64,000 nt of DNA from Picochlorum sp. 'celeri' (GCA_010909725.1 JAACMV010000010.1:372001-436000), one strand, 5' to 3'; counted from the first letter of the stretch, positions 1 through 13,020 are shown. A program made the numbers and translations. Notes: generated by a model from the letters alone, not told the origin.

Positions 1-316
1 CCATGCTCCATGGCTATCAATCACAACAACCCCGCCCTGCATCCAGATGCCATGAATCATAAGAGCCTGATGCACTGCTATACTATTATTACATCAGACA
101 ACCATACCTCGGAATCATGAGCACGAGAGTTCAGCTGAATACGTGTGAGCACGTTCAGCGCCTCCAAAGTGGCACCGACGATGACCACATCACAGAGTCG
201 CACATTCTGCAATAAAAAATAAATATGTGACCCCATGTAGATGAAACAGATACGCATGGCTTTGTGTAGTATTCTCTGTCGCCAGATCAGGCTACCAAAT
301 ACCATACCTCTGTCAT
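1..316 (-). CDS. N-terminal fragment of a Rossmann-fold (FAD/NAD-type) oxidoreductase-like protein, cut by the window edge
   Basis: Three exons can be joined on the minus strand: 316-308, 206-108 and 36-1, continuing off the left edge. Both introns start GTATGG and end in CAG. The first exon holds only ATG plus two codons. The joined 48 residues begin MTENVRLCDVVIVGATLEAL and, after the second splice, read GGVVVIDSHGAW. A hydrophobic strand, a helix and then a second strand ending in Asp look like the start of a dinucleotide-binding Rossmann fold. The glycine motif is not a clean GxGxxG, so the family is not certain. Frame consistency across both splices is the main support. Function cannot be assigned from this fragment. 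Confidence 0.5.
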
Positions 317-496
317 TATTCGATTCAATAATCCACTTCAATGGTATTTTAATTCCACAAAGATACTATCGCACATATTATATGTGTGTATAATCGTGAG
401 ACTGAGCCATATTGATGAGCATTGAGGCTTTGGTCAACCAAGGTTTGAAATTTAAAAATACATGCATCCCACATGTGGGCAGGTTATTCTTACACG

Positions 497-1456
497 TTAC
501 ACCGATGAATCATTCATAACGGGTGATACAACTTTGTCTGTCGAGATGTACTCAACCCACTGCGGCAGTACTGTCCTGCAGCCATACCACCGTCGTGCAG
601 CCTTGTCCTCAACCCGGTCATCATAGTCATCACTATCGTAATAACTCAAATATCTGATCGCGTCCTCCTCAGAAATCTTGGTCGATCCCAGAGGAGAGTG
701 ATATACTCCTTCGAGTTCAATCTGCATCGCCCCTTCCAGATGTGCTGATGGAATGGGAACAACCCCATCTCCATATACTTGTGCTTCTCCGCACACCTGC
801 TTGTACCCAGCTCCCACAACCCGGGCAGATATTGTCCCAGGACCTAATAAATTTGCGCCCTTGACATACTTGCCAGCAATTGTCACGTATGAAATATCTT
901 CATGGTAGGCACCAGGGCATGTGTTTGAGATGTATGTCAAGATACCTCGAGTCTGATCAATCACACCCTTTGGAGGAGGCAAATGAGGCGACCCCAAGCT
1001 AACAAATCTATCAATACCTTGCCGTTCGAATTCATATAGATACAATCTCCCCAACCAGCCCCCTGCCGAGTGGGCCAACATGGTGATTGGTCCTGCATTG
1101 TTCTGCAGTTTCGCCTTCTCCACAGCATCCCCTACCCGTTCCAAGTACCAGTCGACTGTTGGCCTGGGATTCAGCGTCCCTCTCCAATAATTTGTATCAA
1201 GCAGACCCTTTCCATTCCTTGCCCAGTCCAACCTAGAGACAGAAGCTACGTGTACTTGATATCCATAGGAAGTCGCCAGTTCTGAAGCAAGTTCATCATA
1301 GTCTGCAGCATTGTTCCCAAGCCCTGGCAAAATAACAACAGACCTATCGGAGGATGCGTTCACAGCTACAGATCGACTATTCTGACTCAGAATTCTTGTG
1401 CCACGGCATACGCCCTTGGTCATTCCAGGGTGCTGCTGTCTCGCAGTCCTATTCAT
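497..1456 (-). CDS. alpha/beta-hydrolase (lipase-like), probably plastid
   Basis: This 319-residue intronless protein has an alpha/beta-hydrolase fold. The oxyanion strand reads VVILPGLGNNAADY near residue 40, and the nucleophile elbow is LAHSAGGW with Ser130 (GxSxG type). Later acidic and His residues (for example DGVVPIPSAHLEG) can supply the rest of the triad. The first 35 residues are rich in Arg, Ser, Thr and Gln with few acids, as expected of an organelle transit peptide. Similar proteins in plants are annotated only as plastid lipase/esterase-like, so the substrate is unknown. TTACA sequences (TGTAA on the coding strand) lie at 490-494 and overlap the stop codon. It lies 38 bases from the 3' end of the EGY2-like gene, in the same orientation. 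Confidence 0.8.
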   Translation of the reverse strand: MNRTARQQHPGMTKGVCRGTRILSQNSRSVAVNASSDRSVVILPGLGNNAADYDELASELATSYGYQVHVASVSRLDWARNGKGLLDTNYWRGTLNPRPTVDWYLERVGDAVEKAKLQNNAGPITMLAHSAGGWLGRLYLYEFERQGIDRFVSLGSPHLPPPKGVIDQTRGILTYISNTCPGAYHEDISYVTIAGKYVKGANLLGPGTISARVVGAGYKQVCGEAQVYGDGVVPIPSAHLEGAMQIELEGVYHSPLGSTKISEEDAIRYLSYYDSDDYDDRVEDKAARRWYGCRTVLPQWVEYISTDKVVSPVMNDSSV

Positions 1457-1494
1457 GATTCATATTATTATCAAATAAATGAAATAGTATATAT

Positions 1495-2823
1495 TTAAAA
1501 TGGAGCAAAATTGGACATTGTGTTGTCTTCAATCAATGGGAATGGCAAGAGGACCATGAGAGGAACAACCATGAGAAGCACAATTGTGATTTTCAATCCT
1601 TGGTTTAGCCCTGAAATTTCTTCTTGGCATGGGACACCTGGGCCTCTCTGAATTGTTAATACTAAGAGTAGCCAAAACAATGCGAGCCCGTTCACGAATG
1701 AACCGATGCCAAGGGCAATGAATGATATCACACTGACCAATTGGGATCCTTGTCGTCCAAAGGCTGCCAATGACAGCTTTCCACCGTCGAGCTCACCGCA
1801 AGGGATCAAGTTGATCGAATTGATGATTAATCCTGCCCATCCAGCGACTAGTAATGGGTTGCAGTCGACCGACTCTGCCGTGAACACGTTGTCACCGAAA
1901 GCTGCCCGAGCCAAACCTCCTACCAGAAAAGATTCACGGAAGGAAGCTGTATCCAACTCGACACCACCCATTGTACCAGTGCTTGTCAGCGCAAGCCCGA
2001 CCAGAACGAAAGCGAACGAGACAATTGTCCCTGCGATAGGTCCAGGGGCGATTACTTTTGCAAGGGTTTCTCTATTCTGCACATCAGATGTCACCCTTGT
2101 GATTAATCCAAATGTACCAAGTAATCCGAGGCCTGCAGGAAGAAACAGAGGAGGGGCCAGACTGATACCCTCCTTTTTTGCAGCTATGATATGGCCTAGT
2201 TCATGCCCTCCTAATATGATGATAGTGGCAATGGTGCTGGGTAGTGCTGCCAAAATCTGCTCTGGTTCAAACTTGAATTCCAGAAGGGCCAAGTTGAAAA
2301 GTTGTGCATTCGAAATATTCAACGTGGTCGCCAATGTCACCATCCCAAGTGCAATACTCAAAGCCCATTCTGCAGCAGGAGAAACCTGAAACTCAGCCGA
2401 GCTCGAGGGAAGAATCACAGACACAGGCTTATCATCTCTATCTTGTAGTAGAAACAGCTTGTATCCTCCCACCTCGTCGTCAAGTCTTCTCTGCAGGGTC
2501 TTTTGAATCTCGCTCGGATTCCCACGAATATTTCCCTTAAATAAGACCCCATTGTCTCCATAGTTATCAACAGATGTCACGAAGAATGTGTCCAAGGAGA
2601 AAACTTTCTCTCTCAACAGGGAGATGGTCGTTGGCGATACTGGCGAAGGATTGGGCAATATATTGCTCTCATCTACCTCATCGTTCGAATTAGATCGTAT
2701 TCTATTGACCTGATTTCCCTGTAGTGGTCTACGTAGTGATATCGTCCTAGATTGCAGCGTTTTGGAATGCCGTTGCGTTGCTCTGTGCAACACACCTTGC
2801 GATCTATGTGATATCTGCATCAT
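1495..2823 (-). CDS. EGY2: EGY2-like plastid site-2 metalloprotease
   Basis: This 442-residue intramembrane zinc protease belongs to the S2P family. The zinc motif HELGH is at residues 207-211 and the second conserved motif, N-x2-P-x4-LDGG, is at 338-348. Seven or so hydrophobic segments follow residue 150. The preceding soluble domain (about 66-145, with FSLDTFFVTSVDNYG and VLFKGNIRG) is the part that characterises plant EGY proteins and most resembles EGY2. The N-terminal 45 residues are Ser/Arg/Gln-rich and look like a chloroplast transit peptide. In plants EGY proteases act in the thylakoid or envelope membrane and affect chloroplast development and photosystem protein levels. The gene is intronless. 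Confidence 0.88.
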   Translation of the reverse strand: MMQISHRSQGVLHRATQRHSKTLQSRTISLRRPLQGNQVNRIRSNSNDEVDESNILPNPSPVSPTTISLLREKVFSLDTFFVTSVDNYGDNGVLFKGNIRGNPSEIQKTLQRRLDDEVGGYKLFLLQDRDDKPVSVILPSSSAEFQVSPAAEWALSIALGMVTLATTLNISNAQLFNLALLEFKFEPEQILAALPSTIATIIILGGHELGHIIAAKKEGISLAPPLFLPAGLGLLGTFGLITRVTSDVQNRETLAKVIAPGPIAGTIVSFAFVLVGLALTSTGTMGGVELDTASFRESFLVGGLARAAFGDNVFTAESVDCNPLLVAGWAGLIINSINLIPCGELDGGKLSLAAFGRQGSQLVSVISFIALGIGSFVNGLALFWLLLVLTIQRGPGVPCQEEISGLNQGLKITIVLLMVVPLMVLLPFPLIEDNTMSNFAPF

Positions 2824-2861
2824 ATTGGATTAAAAATTCATATCATTTGAAGTGCGAATGG

Positions 2862-2866
2862 TTACA
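2862..2866 (-). terminator. TGTAA polyadenylation element after DLD
   Basis: TTACA on the plus strand, 77 bases beyond the DLD stop codon in the 119-base gap before EGY2. Confidence 0.4.
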
Positions 2867-2942
2867 ATGAAACAATTATCCTTTCCATGATGCGTATCGA
2901 CAGATGGAATTCAAATCATCTGCTGCACACTAGTTGTAAGGT

Positions 2943-4605
<1,663 letters not shown>

Positions 4606-4780
4606 ACTGAAAAGAAGAAAAAAGTATATCATTCCGGGGGGATCGATTCAACTCCATGAATTCTCTTCTCTGCGAAAAGTTCTTATTTGAATAGAATAAA
4701 GTTTTGAAGAATTGATGGGTTTCATGCCCGAGAGGCGAATAATTGATTCAGAATCATTGTATATAGGTATTTAGGGTGAT

Positions 4781-6835
4781 ATGAGTGATAGTGAGGAAGA
4801 AGAGTTGGCAGCATTGCGTCGGGAAAGGAATGCTCGTTTGGGTATTACGCAAAAGACGACAGTAGTACGTTTTTTCATGGGTTCAGGCATTTTGTTTCTA
4901 TGAATAATATCATATAAATCTGTTGTTATAGGATTCGAGAAAGAAAGAGGTTCAAGGGGATGGTCAGGTCGCGAGAGAGCAGCCTAGCATGGACGAGGAG
5001 GCCCTGCGAGCCATGTTTCCCTCATCTTTTGGCGGTGTAAAGATTCAAAGTGATGTAGGAGTATCGAGGAATGCAGTTGAGAAGGATGAAATATCCAATG
5101 GTGTCGCAAGAAAGGGAATAGAAGTAGTTGAGAATGAGAATACTGAGGTGGCCACTGCAGGTGATGACGATTTCATAGGGCCCCCCTTGCCTGTATCTGA
5201 TGATGAAAAAGACGCATGGAATCTTCCAGTTAGTTCAGAGGTTGAATTAGATGCCCATGGAAAGGCTGTGATATCGTTGGATGTAGATCATTCAGGTTCA
5301 AGGGTGATCACAGGTTCGACAGATTATACAGTCAAGATATTCGATTTTAACGGGATGAAATCAGACTTTAAAGCTTTTAGAACGATTGAACCGAGTGAGG
5401 GGCACCCTGTGTTGTCTTTGAGCTGGTCTCCCACGGGGGATGCATTTTTGGTAGTGACTGGCTCTGCTCAACCAAAAATATTTAACCGAGATGGACACGA
5501 GGAAGGTGAATTTGTGAGGGGAGATATGTATATACGAGATATGAAGAATACAAAAGGGCATGTCACGAGCTGTACAGGGGGACAATGGCATCCCAGTGAG
5601 AAAGGGTGTGCCATTACAAGCTCTGCTGATGGGACCATACGTGTTTGGGATACGTGGAATATGGCTCAGAATACCGTGATTAAACCTACTTTAAGAAGAC
5701 CAGGGCGAGTTTCTGTGACCGCAGTGACGTATAATTCTGATGGAAAACTGATCGCTGGTGGTCTCATGGATGGAACCATACAGGTGTGGGATGTGAGGGG
5801 CAAGGTTGGGCACTCCTCTTCCACCGGAATGGTGGCTGCATCAGCATTTCAGAGGTTAGAAAAGCAAAAATGGACCATATTATCCAGGGCTGGACAGGTG
5901 GTGCGAGGAGCCCACGAAGAAGGGAATGAAATTACGAGTCTGTCAGCATCTCATCATGGACAGACATTGCTCTCCAGAGGAGCTGATTCAACCCTGAAAC
6001 TGTGGGATTTGCGAAAATTCAAATCTCCCATAGCATCTGTAGATAATCTTGACGTTGGATTTTCCAACGCAGGATGTTGTTTCAGTCCAGGAGATGACTT
6101 TGTCCTGACAGGGGTGGGAGCAACAAAAGGAGGAGATGGGTATCTCTCGATATTCAATGCCACTGACTTGTCTCTTGTGAAGAGACTTGGTGCCCCAGGA
6201 AACGTCGTGCCAGTAACCTGGCATCATAAACTCAATCAAATATTTTATGGGTGTGGTGATAGAAAGCACGGGGCTGCAAGGATCTTGTACGACACAGATC
6301 TCAGTACTAGTGGAGCACTACTAGCTGTTGGAAGGAGGCCTAGGACTTCAAACTTATCTGATTACACGGTGCGGGAGCTTTCTTGTATCTTCATCCCAGT
6401 ATCATACTGTATCATACTGTATCTGTATTCCTGCAGGCAAATATCCAGCCAGAGATTTATAATCCAAATGCACTCCCATTATTCAAGGTTGACTGGAAAA
6501 CCAAAAAGAGATACAACTCTGATGCCCCGTCAAGAGATCCAAAACTCTTTAAACCAGATCCAGGGCAATCGAATGTAACTCGTGGAGCTGGAGGTAAGTT
6601 AGGAACCTCTTCTGGCTCTCTTCTCACGCAGTATCTCATGAAGAATAAGGGTGCCCTGAAAAATCCGGCAGAGGAGGATGTCAGAGCGTCTATTTTGAGG
6701 CACGCAGATAAAGAAGACGAATTCCAACGATTCACTGATGCCTACGCAAAGACGCAGCCAACCAGGATCTATGCAGAGGAGGAGGAAGAGGAAGATGACG
6801 AGGACCAAGGAGAGCAAGGACCAGTAGTCAAATGA
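4781..6835 (+). CDS. WDR70: WDR70-like WD40-repeat protein
   Basis: Exons 4781-4864, 4932-6368 and 6437-6835 join to 639 residues. The order matches WDR70: an acidic disordered N-terminus, the block MDEEALRAMFPSSFGG, the linker FIGPPLPVSDDE, then WD40 repeats from about residue 100 (for example TGSTDYTVKIFDF, SSADGTIRVWDTW, GGLMDGTIQVWDV, LSRGADSTLKLWDL). A charged tail follows. Animal and fungal WDR70 is nuclear and linked to CRL4 ubiquitin ligase, H2B ubiquitination and DNA-end resection; the same role here is inferred. The second intron interrupts the tail region and its splice gives DYT joined to ANIQPEIYNPNALPLFK. A TGTAA element is at 6935-6939. The start shares a short divergent intergenic region with DLD. 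Confidence 0.85.
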
Positions 6836-6934
6836 TGTCTTGGCGCCTCGAAGATGATGAACCCAACTCGGTCAACGTCCTGATAATCGACAAGACCGTC
6901 ATGTGGCCTGATAGATTTATTGTATTTTAAAATA

Positions 6935-6939
6935 TGTAA
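6935..6939 (+). terminator. TGTAA polyadenylation element after WDR70
   Basis: TGTAA 100 bases past the stop and 73 bases before the SNF2 start. Confidence 0.35.
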
Positions 6940-7011
6940 TGAATGACGTTGAACCCACTTGGAGAATGATAGAAGAATCGTTGATAACGGAATCCAAAAG
7001 TTCAGTCGAAA

Positions 7012-10000
7012 ATGTCCTCTTGTGACCTGAGCGATGCCTTTGACTTTGACGAGTTGTATGTGATACATCGATATGCGTATTTTATTTTTCATTTGTTTTT
7101 CACCATATGTATCACTGTTATGTTTGACCCGCAGGAGCCAGTTGGAAAAGTCAGTTGTGGGGAGAACCACCTCTGAAGCCCCGACAACTGGACATATCAC
7201 TGGGTTTATTGACCTCACTGAGGAACCTGATGAGAGAGAAGTCAAGCCTAGTGACGATGAAGGTGCAGTGAGGTTGCATTATCCAGAAAAGAGCGAGCAA
7301 AGGGCAGTATCAAAAGTGTCCACAATTCAGGACCTTATTCGCAAAGTATTTGTCTGTCGTCAGAACAAGAAGCAGAGTGTCATCTGTAAGAAACCACCTA
7401 GTTTAGAATGCCCTGGGGTGTATGGGAAAGGATGCACTGGAGAACTGAGGGTGGTGTATTCTTCCTTCTCAAACTACTCCTTCTGGCAATGCTCTCTGCC
7501 CCCTGGTGGGGACCGCCTCAGCTGTGGCTATCGATATTTTCCCAAGGATGACCTCCAAAATCCAACAGTGGTTGTAGCGATGTCTGATGTGGATAAGATA
7601 GAGGTGTATCCAGCAGGCGGAGCTGAGGACTTTGTTGCTTCTTGTGGTGGTGTTGAAGGCATTTTGACGCTCGCAGGGTTGGATTTGGGTACATATGGGG
7701 GTGTTGAAATATCTAAGAATCACATTGAGTTTCCGCTGGAATCATATAAAGAGATCTCGGGGAAATTAAAAACTTTGTCCCAAATTTCAGGTCTTGACAT
7801 CTTCCCAAAGGAGTCTGACATTCCCCAGACGACAAAAGTCTTCTTCATGTACGATATTGTCATTGTGTATTCAGGTAAAAATGAAACCTGATATGATGTA
7901 TGTGTTGGTTTCTCTCCTACAGGTCTGATGTGAAGAGAAAGCGAGCATCTGAAGAGGAAGTACAAGAACGTTTTGGAAAGTTGCCAGCCCCTCTTCGGTC
8001 TGCCCTTTTACCTTTCCAAGTTGAGGGTATTCATTATGCATTATCCAGAAATGGTAGATGTCTAATTGCAGATGAAATGGGTGTTGGAAAGACGGTGCAA
8101 GCTATAGCCATTGCAGCTTGCTACCGTGACAAGTGGCCCTTGTTGGTGATTGTTCCTGCCAGCCTTCGAGCGATCTGGGCCGATGAATTCGAGAAATGGC
8201 TGCCGGATCTGAGTCCTAGAGATATTCATTTGATTTTCGGCAAGAGTGATCGTTTGAGGATGGAAAGCGGGGATCGGAGTGCATTGCCAAAGATTGTGAT
8301 TGTGTCTTATAGAATGCTGTCCCACCTTTCATGTGAGGCCTGCAGAAATAGACCGCAAGTTCCACAGAAAACTGTCAGGAAAAAAGCTTCATTATGTCAA
8401 AACAAATATTGCATGTCCGCAGTGGGTTGGAACCTGGTCATCGCTGATGAGAGCCATGTTCTTCGAACATCAACCCTACAGGGTCCTGCCAAAGATTCCC
8501 AGCAGACTAATGCTGTCAGATCAGTGTGTTCAAATGCCGAGCATATCATCTTTTTGACAGGAACCCCGTCTCTGAACAAGCCATTTGATCTGTTCAATCA
8601 AATTAATATGATCAGAGCGGATGTATTGCCAAACAATAGGAAAGGCTTTGGGAGAATCTATTGTGACAGACGTCTCGTACCTGTTGGATATTTGCCTGGA
8701 TCTACGTCTGAGATCCAAAGGTACGACTATTCAGGGTTGTCTAGAGGTAAAGAGCTCCATCTTTTGTTGAAGCAGGAGGTGATGATTCGAAGAATGAAAA
8801 AGGATGTCTCTGGCCAGCTTCCTCGCAAAATACGGCAAATCATACGCTTACCAAAGCCTGACGAGGCAGAAATGCGACCTAAGTCTAACAATAAAGATGA
8901 AGATGTCACCGAAGAGGAAAAGGGAATTTCTGAAATACATAGAGTGGGCAAGGCAAAGTGCAAGATGTGCTGTGAATGGCTTTTCACAAAATTTGGACTT
9001 TGCAGTGAGGCGGTTGATAATGTTGAGGAACGACCAACCAAAGTTATCGTTTTTGCTCATCATAAAGATGTGATGAACGATATAGCCGCATGTCTGGATG
9101 CAGAATTCAGTAAAATAAATGCCACAAAGTTGAATGGGAGGGATCGTGCTGAGGAAGACAAAATTTGTTATGTGCGAATAGATGGAGAGACGCTCGCTCA
9201 GGACAGAAAAAAGGCATGTGATGACTTTCGAGTGAATCCCTCAGTTAGAGTAGCATTATTATCGGTAACAGCCGCAGCTACGGGGTTGGATTTCTGCACT
9301 GCATCTTCAGTTTGTTTCTTTGAACTGCCCCAAGAGGCTGGTGTGGTGCGACAAGCTGAAGATCGCGTCCATCGTCGAGGCCAGACAAGTGCCGTGAATA
9401 TTTTTTTCCTCTGTGCTTCATCAACTGTTGACGAAAGAAGGTGGCAAAGGTTGAACCTGAATCTCAGCAAAGTTGACAGTGTACACGATGGTCCAACACA
9501 GAATTTTGATGATGCTATGGACCCTGGACAGGGCAAGAAAGGCTTGGTCATAGATACAGTCGTGGGTCTGAGGAAGGAAGACTTTAAACGTGTAGATCTG
9601 GGTGAGTATGATGCGACCCAGGAATCTTTTGAATGCTCCTCTGAGGGTGACAGTGCCCAAAAAGATCTTCCAGCCAAGCACCCCGATGAAGTGCAAGATC
9701 GTGATATAATAATCATACCAGATTCACAGCCAGATAGTGATATATCTAATTCCGATGATATGAAAGCAAGCGATAGATGGAAGTTCGTTGTCTCACGTCA
9801 CACTCAAAGAGTGCATATATATCATGCATCAGGAGAAGGTGGTGAGGAACAGGTTGAACCCATACTCCTTAGCGTGCCGCTCATGGCAGTTATGGGAGAA
9901 GCTTGTGTAGAAAGTCTACTTAATGCTTTTGACGCATCTGGTCATGCCAGTGGCCGGTCTATCATGCAGTATGGCTTTGGTCCCATGTTCGTCGATAAGA

Positions 10001-10938
10001 GCATAGTGTCCACAAAGGAATGCTTAGTTGATGCCCTCCATGCTTGCAAAGTGTTTGCAAGAGAATGGTTAGAGATTGCAAATCACGAAAAAGAATATCT
10101 GTACGGAAACATCTTACAAACTCCACTCGATACTGCAATAGAAGAGCAGAGGGAGATTTCAATGAGTGATACCCTGTGTGGTACTGGAAAAACCCGGCAC
10201 ATAGCAGGCAAGGCAAAGAGAGCTGAAGAAGTTTTGCAGGATGAAGACTATTTACAAAAATATCCTCTCCTTAAACATGCGAAAAGCCGAGATGGGCGCG
10301 TGATACATGGTAATGGGCATATGTCTGATTATGTTCAGTTTGTCCTAGAGGAGGATGACAATAACAATTCCGTGAGATTATGTCTGCACTGCTTTGAGAG
10401 AGTTCCTCATTCTGAATATACTGAATTCAAAGCGGACATTGATACTGCCGCACTGCTCTTCTGCAAGTCAGATTGTGAGAGACTATTCGCAGTTAAAAGC
10501 AGCAGCAGTGATGCTCGCCGTCTGATTCTGAAAAGGGATGGTGGAATATGTGCCATTTGTCGCTTGGATTGCATGAGATTGATCCGCCGACTACAATCCA
10601 TTGAAAAAGGTAGTAATAACTGGTTAGATCGGCGTAAAAAGTTTCTAGATCGCGAGTACAAAACCTTCATGTCTGGGCTCACAGGGACAATGCAAACAAA
10701 CCTTGCTAAAAAGGCCCTCGGTGGTCAGGCATGGCAAGTTGATCATATCTGCCCAGTGTTCGAGGGTGGGGGCCAATGTAGTGAAAGAAATCTTCGGACA
10801 CTGTGTAGCGCTTGTCATAGACAAGTGACAGCGAAACAAAGTGCAAAACGGAGGAGAGAACGCCACGAGTTGAAAAAGGCAAAACAGAGCAATGATAAAG
10901 ACGTGAAAAAGCGCAAAGCAGATGATTCTGACAAGTAA
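7012..10938 (+). CDS. SNF2-family helicase with C-terminal HNH nuclease (ZRANB3/SMARCAL1 group)
   Basis: Exons 7012-7055, 7135-7848 and 7923-10938 join to 1257 residues. A SUMO-interacting-type motif (FIDLTEEPDE, residues 39-48) comes first. A four-cysteine finger follows (Cys107, 115, 134, 145). The SNF2 ATPase has Walker A DEMGVGKT (303-310), DESH box, TGTPSLN, and a C-terminal helicase lobe with TAAATGLDFCTAS and EDRVHRRGQ. The last ~120 residues form an HNH endonuclease domain (CAICRLDC, then VDHICPV and LRTLCSACHRQ). The helicase plus HNH order is that of animal ZRANB3, a fork-remodelling translocase and structure-specific nuclease. At 7848/7923 the splice makes a Met codon from AT|G, and the alternative donor nearer the acceptor would give a stop. 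It is convergent with VPS23. Confidence 0.88.
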
Positions 10939-10997
10939 TGCAATTGAATTATATCAATCAATTGAATGTTTGTTTGTTGTATGCAATACTGGTATAT

Positions 10998-12218
10998 CTA
11001 GCATCCCTCTCTCACAAGTCGTGCAGCAGCTTCCAACAAGGGATTTTCCTCATCAACCTGATCAGATGTGGGGGGAGAGGGTGCCCCCAAGCTCTCTGCA
11101 CCTTCAATTCTTGGATATGATGGTATACATAAATCAGGAATATCCAAATCGTTAGGACGCGAACTCGATGGCTGCCCAACAGTACTTGCAAAACGACCTT
11201 CATATGCCTTCAAATTCAACACCTTTGCCTGGAACTTGTAATTCGCAAGCTGACTGATCATCCTCTTGTATTCTTTCCACGATATTCTAGACTCACTCAG
11301 CGCACTATCGAGCAGCACTACAGCATCATTCACAGCCTTCATGCATGCCTCAGACTCGAGCACATCCTGCAAGCAATCATCAACTGGAACAATGGCACTA
11401 TACGCATCCACTTTTCCTCTCGACACTCGTTTCACATCCCGTGATTTATGCTCCTCACGTTCTAACCACACATCGAGCTTCCGTATTGTCGATGACAACT
11501 CAGAAATACAATCATCCAATGCTCTCTGCTCCTCATGCAATGTCTTCATCGTACTCTGCAGAGCCCTATTCTTCTCCAACACATCTCTTCCTACCTCATC
11601 CTCATGCCTATAATCTACAATCAAAATATCCTGCAGCGCATGATGAAACTGAATCGCGAGAGACTTCCTCATAGCCTCCTCTGCTGCCACCACATCAGGA
11701 TGCTGATATGCTGCATGCTGAGAGCTCCCATCCTCCTGTCGCACCCTCCCACTATCACGATGATGTCTCTCTTTTCTCGCACTACTATTATTCCTCAGGG
11801 GAGGTGCCTGCGAAAAACGCTGCTTCAAATCCTCATACATATCCGAGAGGCTCACAAATGGATAATTCCATGCATCCAAATACTCTGTCTTCACTCTGAA
11901 ATTCGCATCCACATAGGGACATTTTGGATTCCTAACCATGCTTTCATTCGGATTCATATACACAATCGGCGCCATGATTGGAAAATCCTTTGGCAAAAAT
12001 ACGACAGCAGGCAGTCTGTACCCCTCCCCCTTGTACTCTATAGACACGCCACCCAACAACTTCACCAAGCGCTCTTCCTCTCCATTCTCAAACGTGTATG
12101 GCTCCACATGACACCGAGTAAACGATTTTGGATGCTCTCTCAACAATACTTGAACCACATCATTCGCCTCTCGATCGTATCCCATCCGAACCAACGAATC
12201 CTTCACAATGTCTTCCAT
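10998..12218 (-). CDS. VPS23: ESCRT-I subunit VPS23/TSG101 (UEV protein)
   Basis: This intronless protein has 406 residues. Residues 1-140 form the UEV domain: an E2-like fold (LAGGVSIEYKG-like core, LPKDFPIMAPIVYMNP, WNYPFVSLSDMYEDLKQRF) without the catalytic cysteine. A short polar linker leads into a coiled coil at about 195-270. The C-terminal steadiness-box region, about 275-370, contains ESEACMKAVNDAVVLLDSAL. In other eukaryotes this subunit binds ubiquitin and sorts cargo into multivesicular bodies, and its coiled coil holds VPS28 and VPS37. Length and order match plant ELC/VPS23. Its 3' end faces the SNF2 gene with 59 bases between stop codons. Confidence 0.88.
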   Translation of the reverse strand: MEDIVKDSLVRMGYDREANDVVQVLLREHPKSFTRCHVEPYTFENGEEERLVKLLGGVSIEYKGEGYRLPAVVFLPKDFPIMAPIVYMNPNESMVRNPKCPYVDANFRVKTEYLDAWNYPFVSLSDMYEDLKQRFSQAPPLRNNSSARKERHHRDSGRVRQEDGSSQHAAYQHPDVVAAEEAMRKSLAIQFHHALQDILIVDYRHEDEVGRDVLEKNRALQSTMKTLHEEQRALDDCISELSSTIRKLDVWLEREEHKSRDVKRVSRGKVDAYSAIVPVDDCLQDVLESEACMKAVNDAVVLLDSALSESRISWKEYKRMISQLANYKFQAKVLNLKAYEGRFASTVGQPSSSRPNDLDIPDLCIPSYPRIEGAESLGAPSPPTSDQVDEENPLLEAAARLVREGC

Positions 12219-12412
12219 CCTACCACAATCACGAGTAAACCATTATCTATGCATCAATGGTAGTCATAAATGAGTATATATGCCTCTTTTGAAGCATCAG
12301 CGTATGAACTTGAAGACCATGAAAAACGAGAGAAAATGTGGACACCAGTATCAATCAATCTATCTTTTATCAATAGTAATGTATATCGATATCCAAAAAT
12401 GGAAAAACAGAG

Positions 12413-13020
12413 CTACTTTTTATAGGAGCGGAATTCATACTCCAAATTCTCAATGCTTACAGAATTGCCAGAGCTGTCATCATACTCGAACCATTCCTTC
12501 TCTGACAAGTCCACCCCTTCCTTCCACACATGCCCAGATACTCCTTCTGCAACAAACTCATCTCTGGGGTACCACGCTATTGGTTCAACTCCACGGCATT
12601 CGAATCCAACGACTGGCACAAATGTGCCATGGTCATCTTTCGAAAGACCAGTCTCTGGGCCAAAGACCCCCTTGAGCGACCTTTCAATGCTGATAGTAGC
12701 CATGTGCTTGCTATCCTTGGCCCATTTCATAGCAAAGTGAGCTGTTCCACGAGATCCAGGTAGGTCGTGCTCCTCAGAGTCATCAATATGGACGCCCTGC
12801 CTGACTTCGTGTCCACTGCTTTCTTGGAGGTCGAGTTCAAAGCTACAGCCGGGTGCCAATCGAAGCCTTTCGATCTCTTCGAGATCTGCCTTGATATATA
12901 GTACTATGAATACCTGTGAATGAATTAGGTAGAATGATTGAATATAAGTTGCAAAAAAATCAGGCTGGATTCTTCTATTCTTAGGAATAGAAGGATCGAG
13001 TATCAATACCAACGCACCAT
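12413..13020 (-). CDS. CXXC-motif zinc-binding protein family (DUF866) member lacking the CXXC cysteines
   Basis: The best model joins a 7-base first exon (13020-13014) to 12903-12413. This gives 165 residues beginning MVLLYIKADLEEIERL, as expected of this family (about 160 residues). Family features are the opening beta strand with IKADLE, GSRGTAHFAMKW, VGFECRGVEPIAWYP, the EGV block, and the acidic C-terminal strand (DLSEKEWFEYDDSSGNSVSI). The two CxxC pairs that name the family are missing: the corresponding segments read LDLQESSGHEV and MKWAKDSKHM. The donor (GTTGGT) is not strong, so the exact start is uncertain. The biochemical role of the family is poorly known. Confidence 0.7.

Noticed and set aside
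1706..2389. Long plus-strand frame opposite the EGY2 gene
   Set aside because: It is the antisense shadow of the conserved protease; residues show no family pattern and the minus frame carries HELGH and LDGG.
7849..7875. Donor at about 7876 (TTCAG|GTAAAA) for the second SNF2 intron
   Set aside because: It joins out of frame and gives a stop straight after the splice; the donor after 7848 restores the frame.
11535..12263. 242-codon plus-strand frame opposite VPS23
   Set aside because: Low-complexity His/Ile/Leu-rich antisense frame; the minus strand encodes a clear UEV protein.
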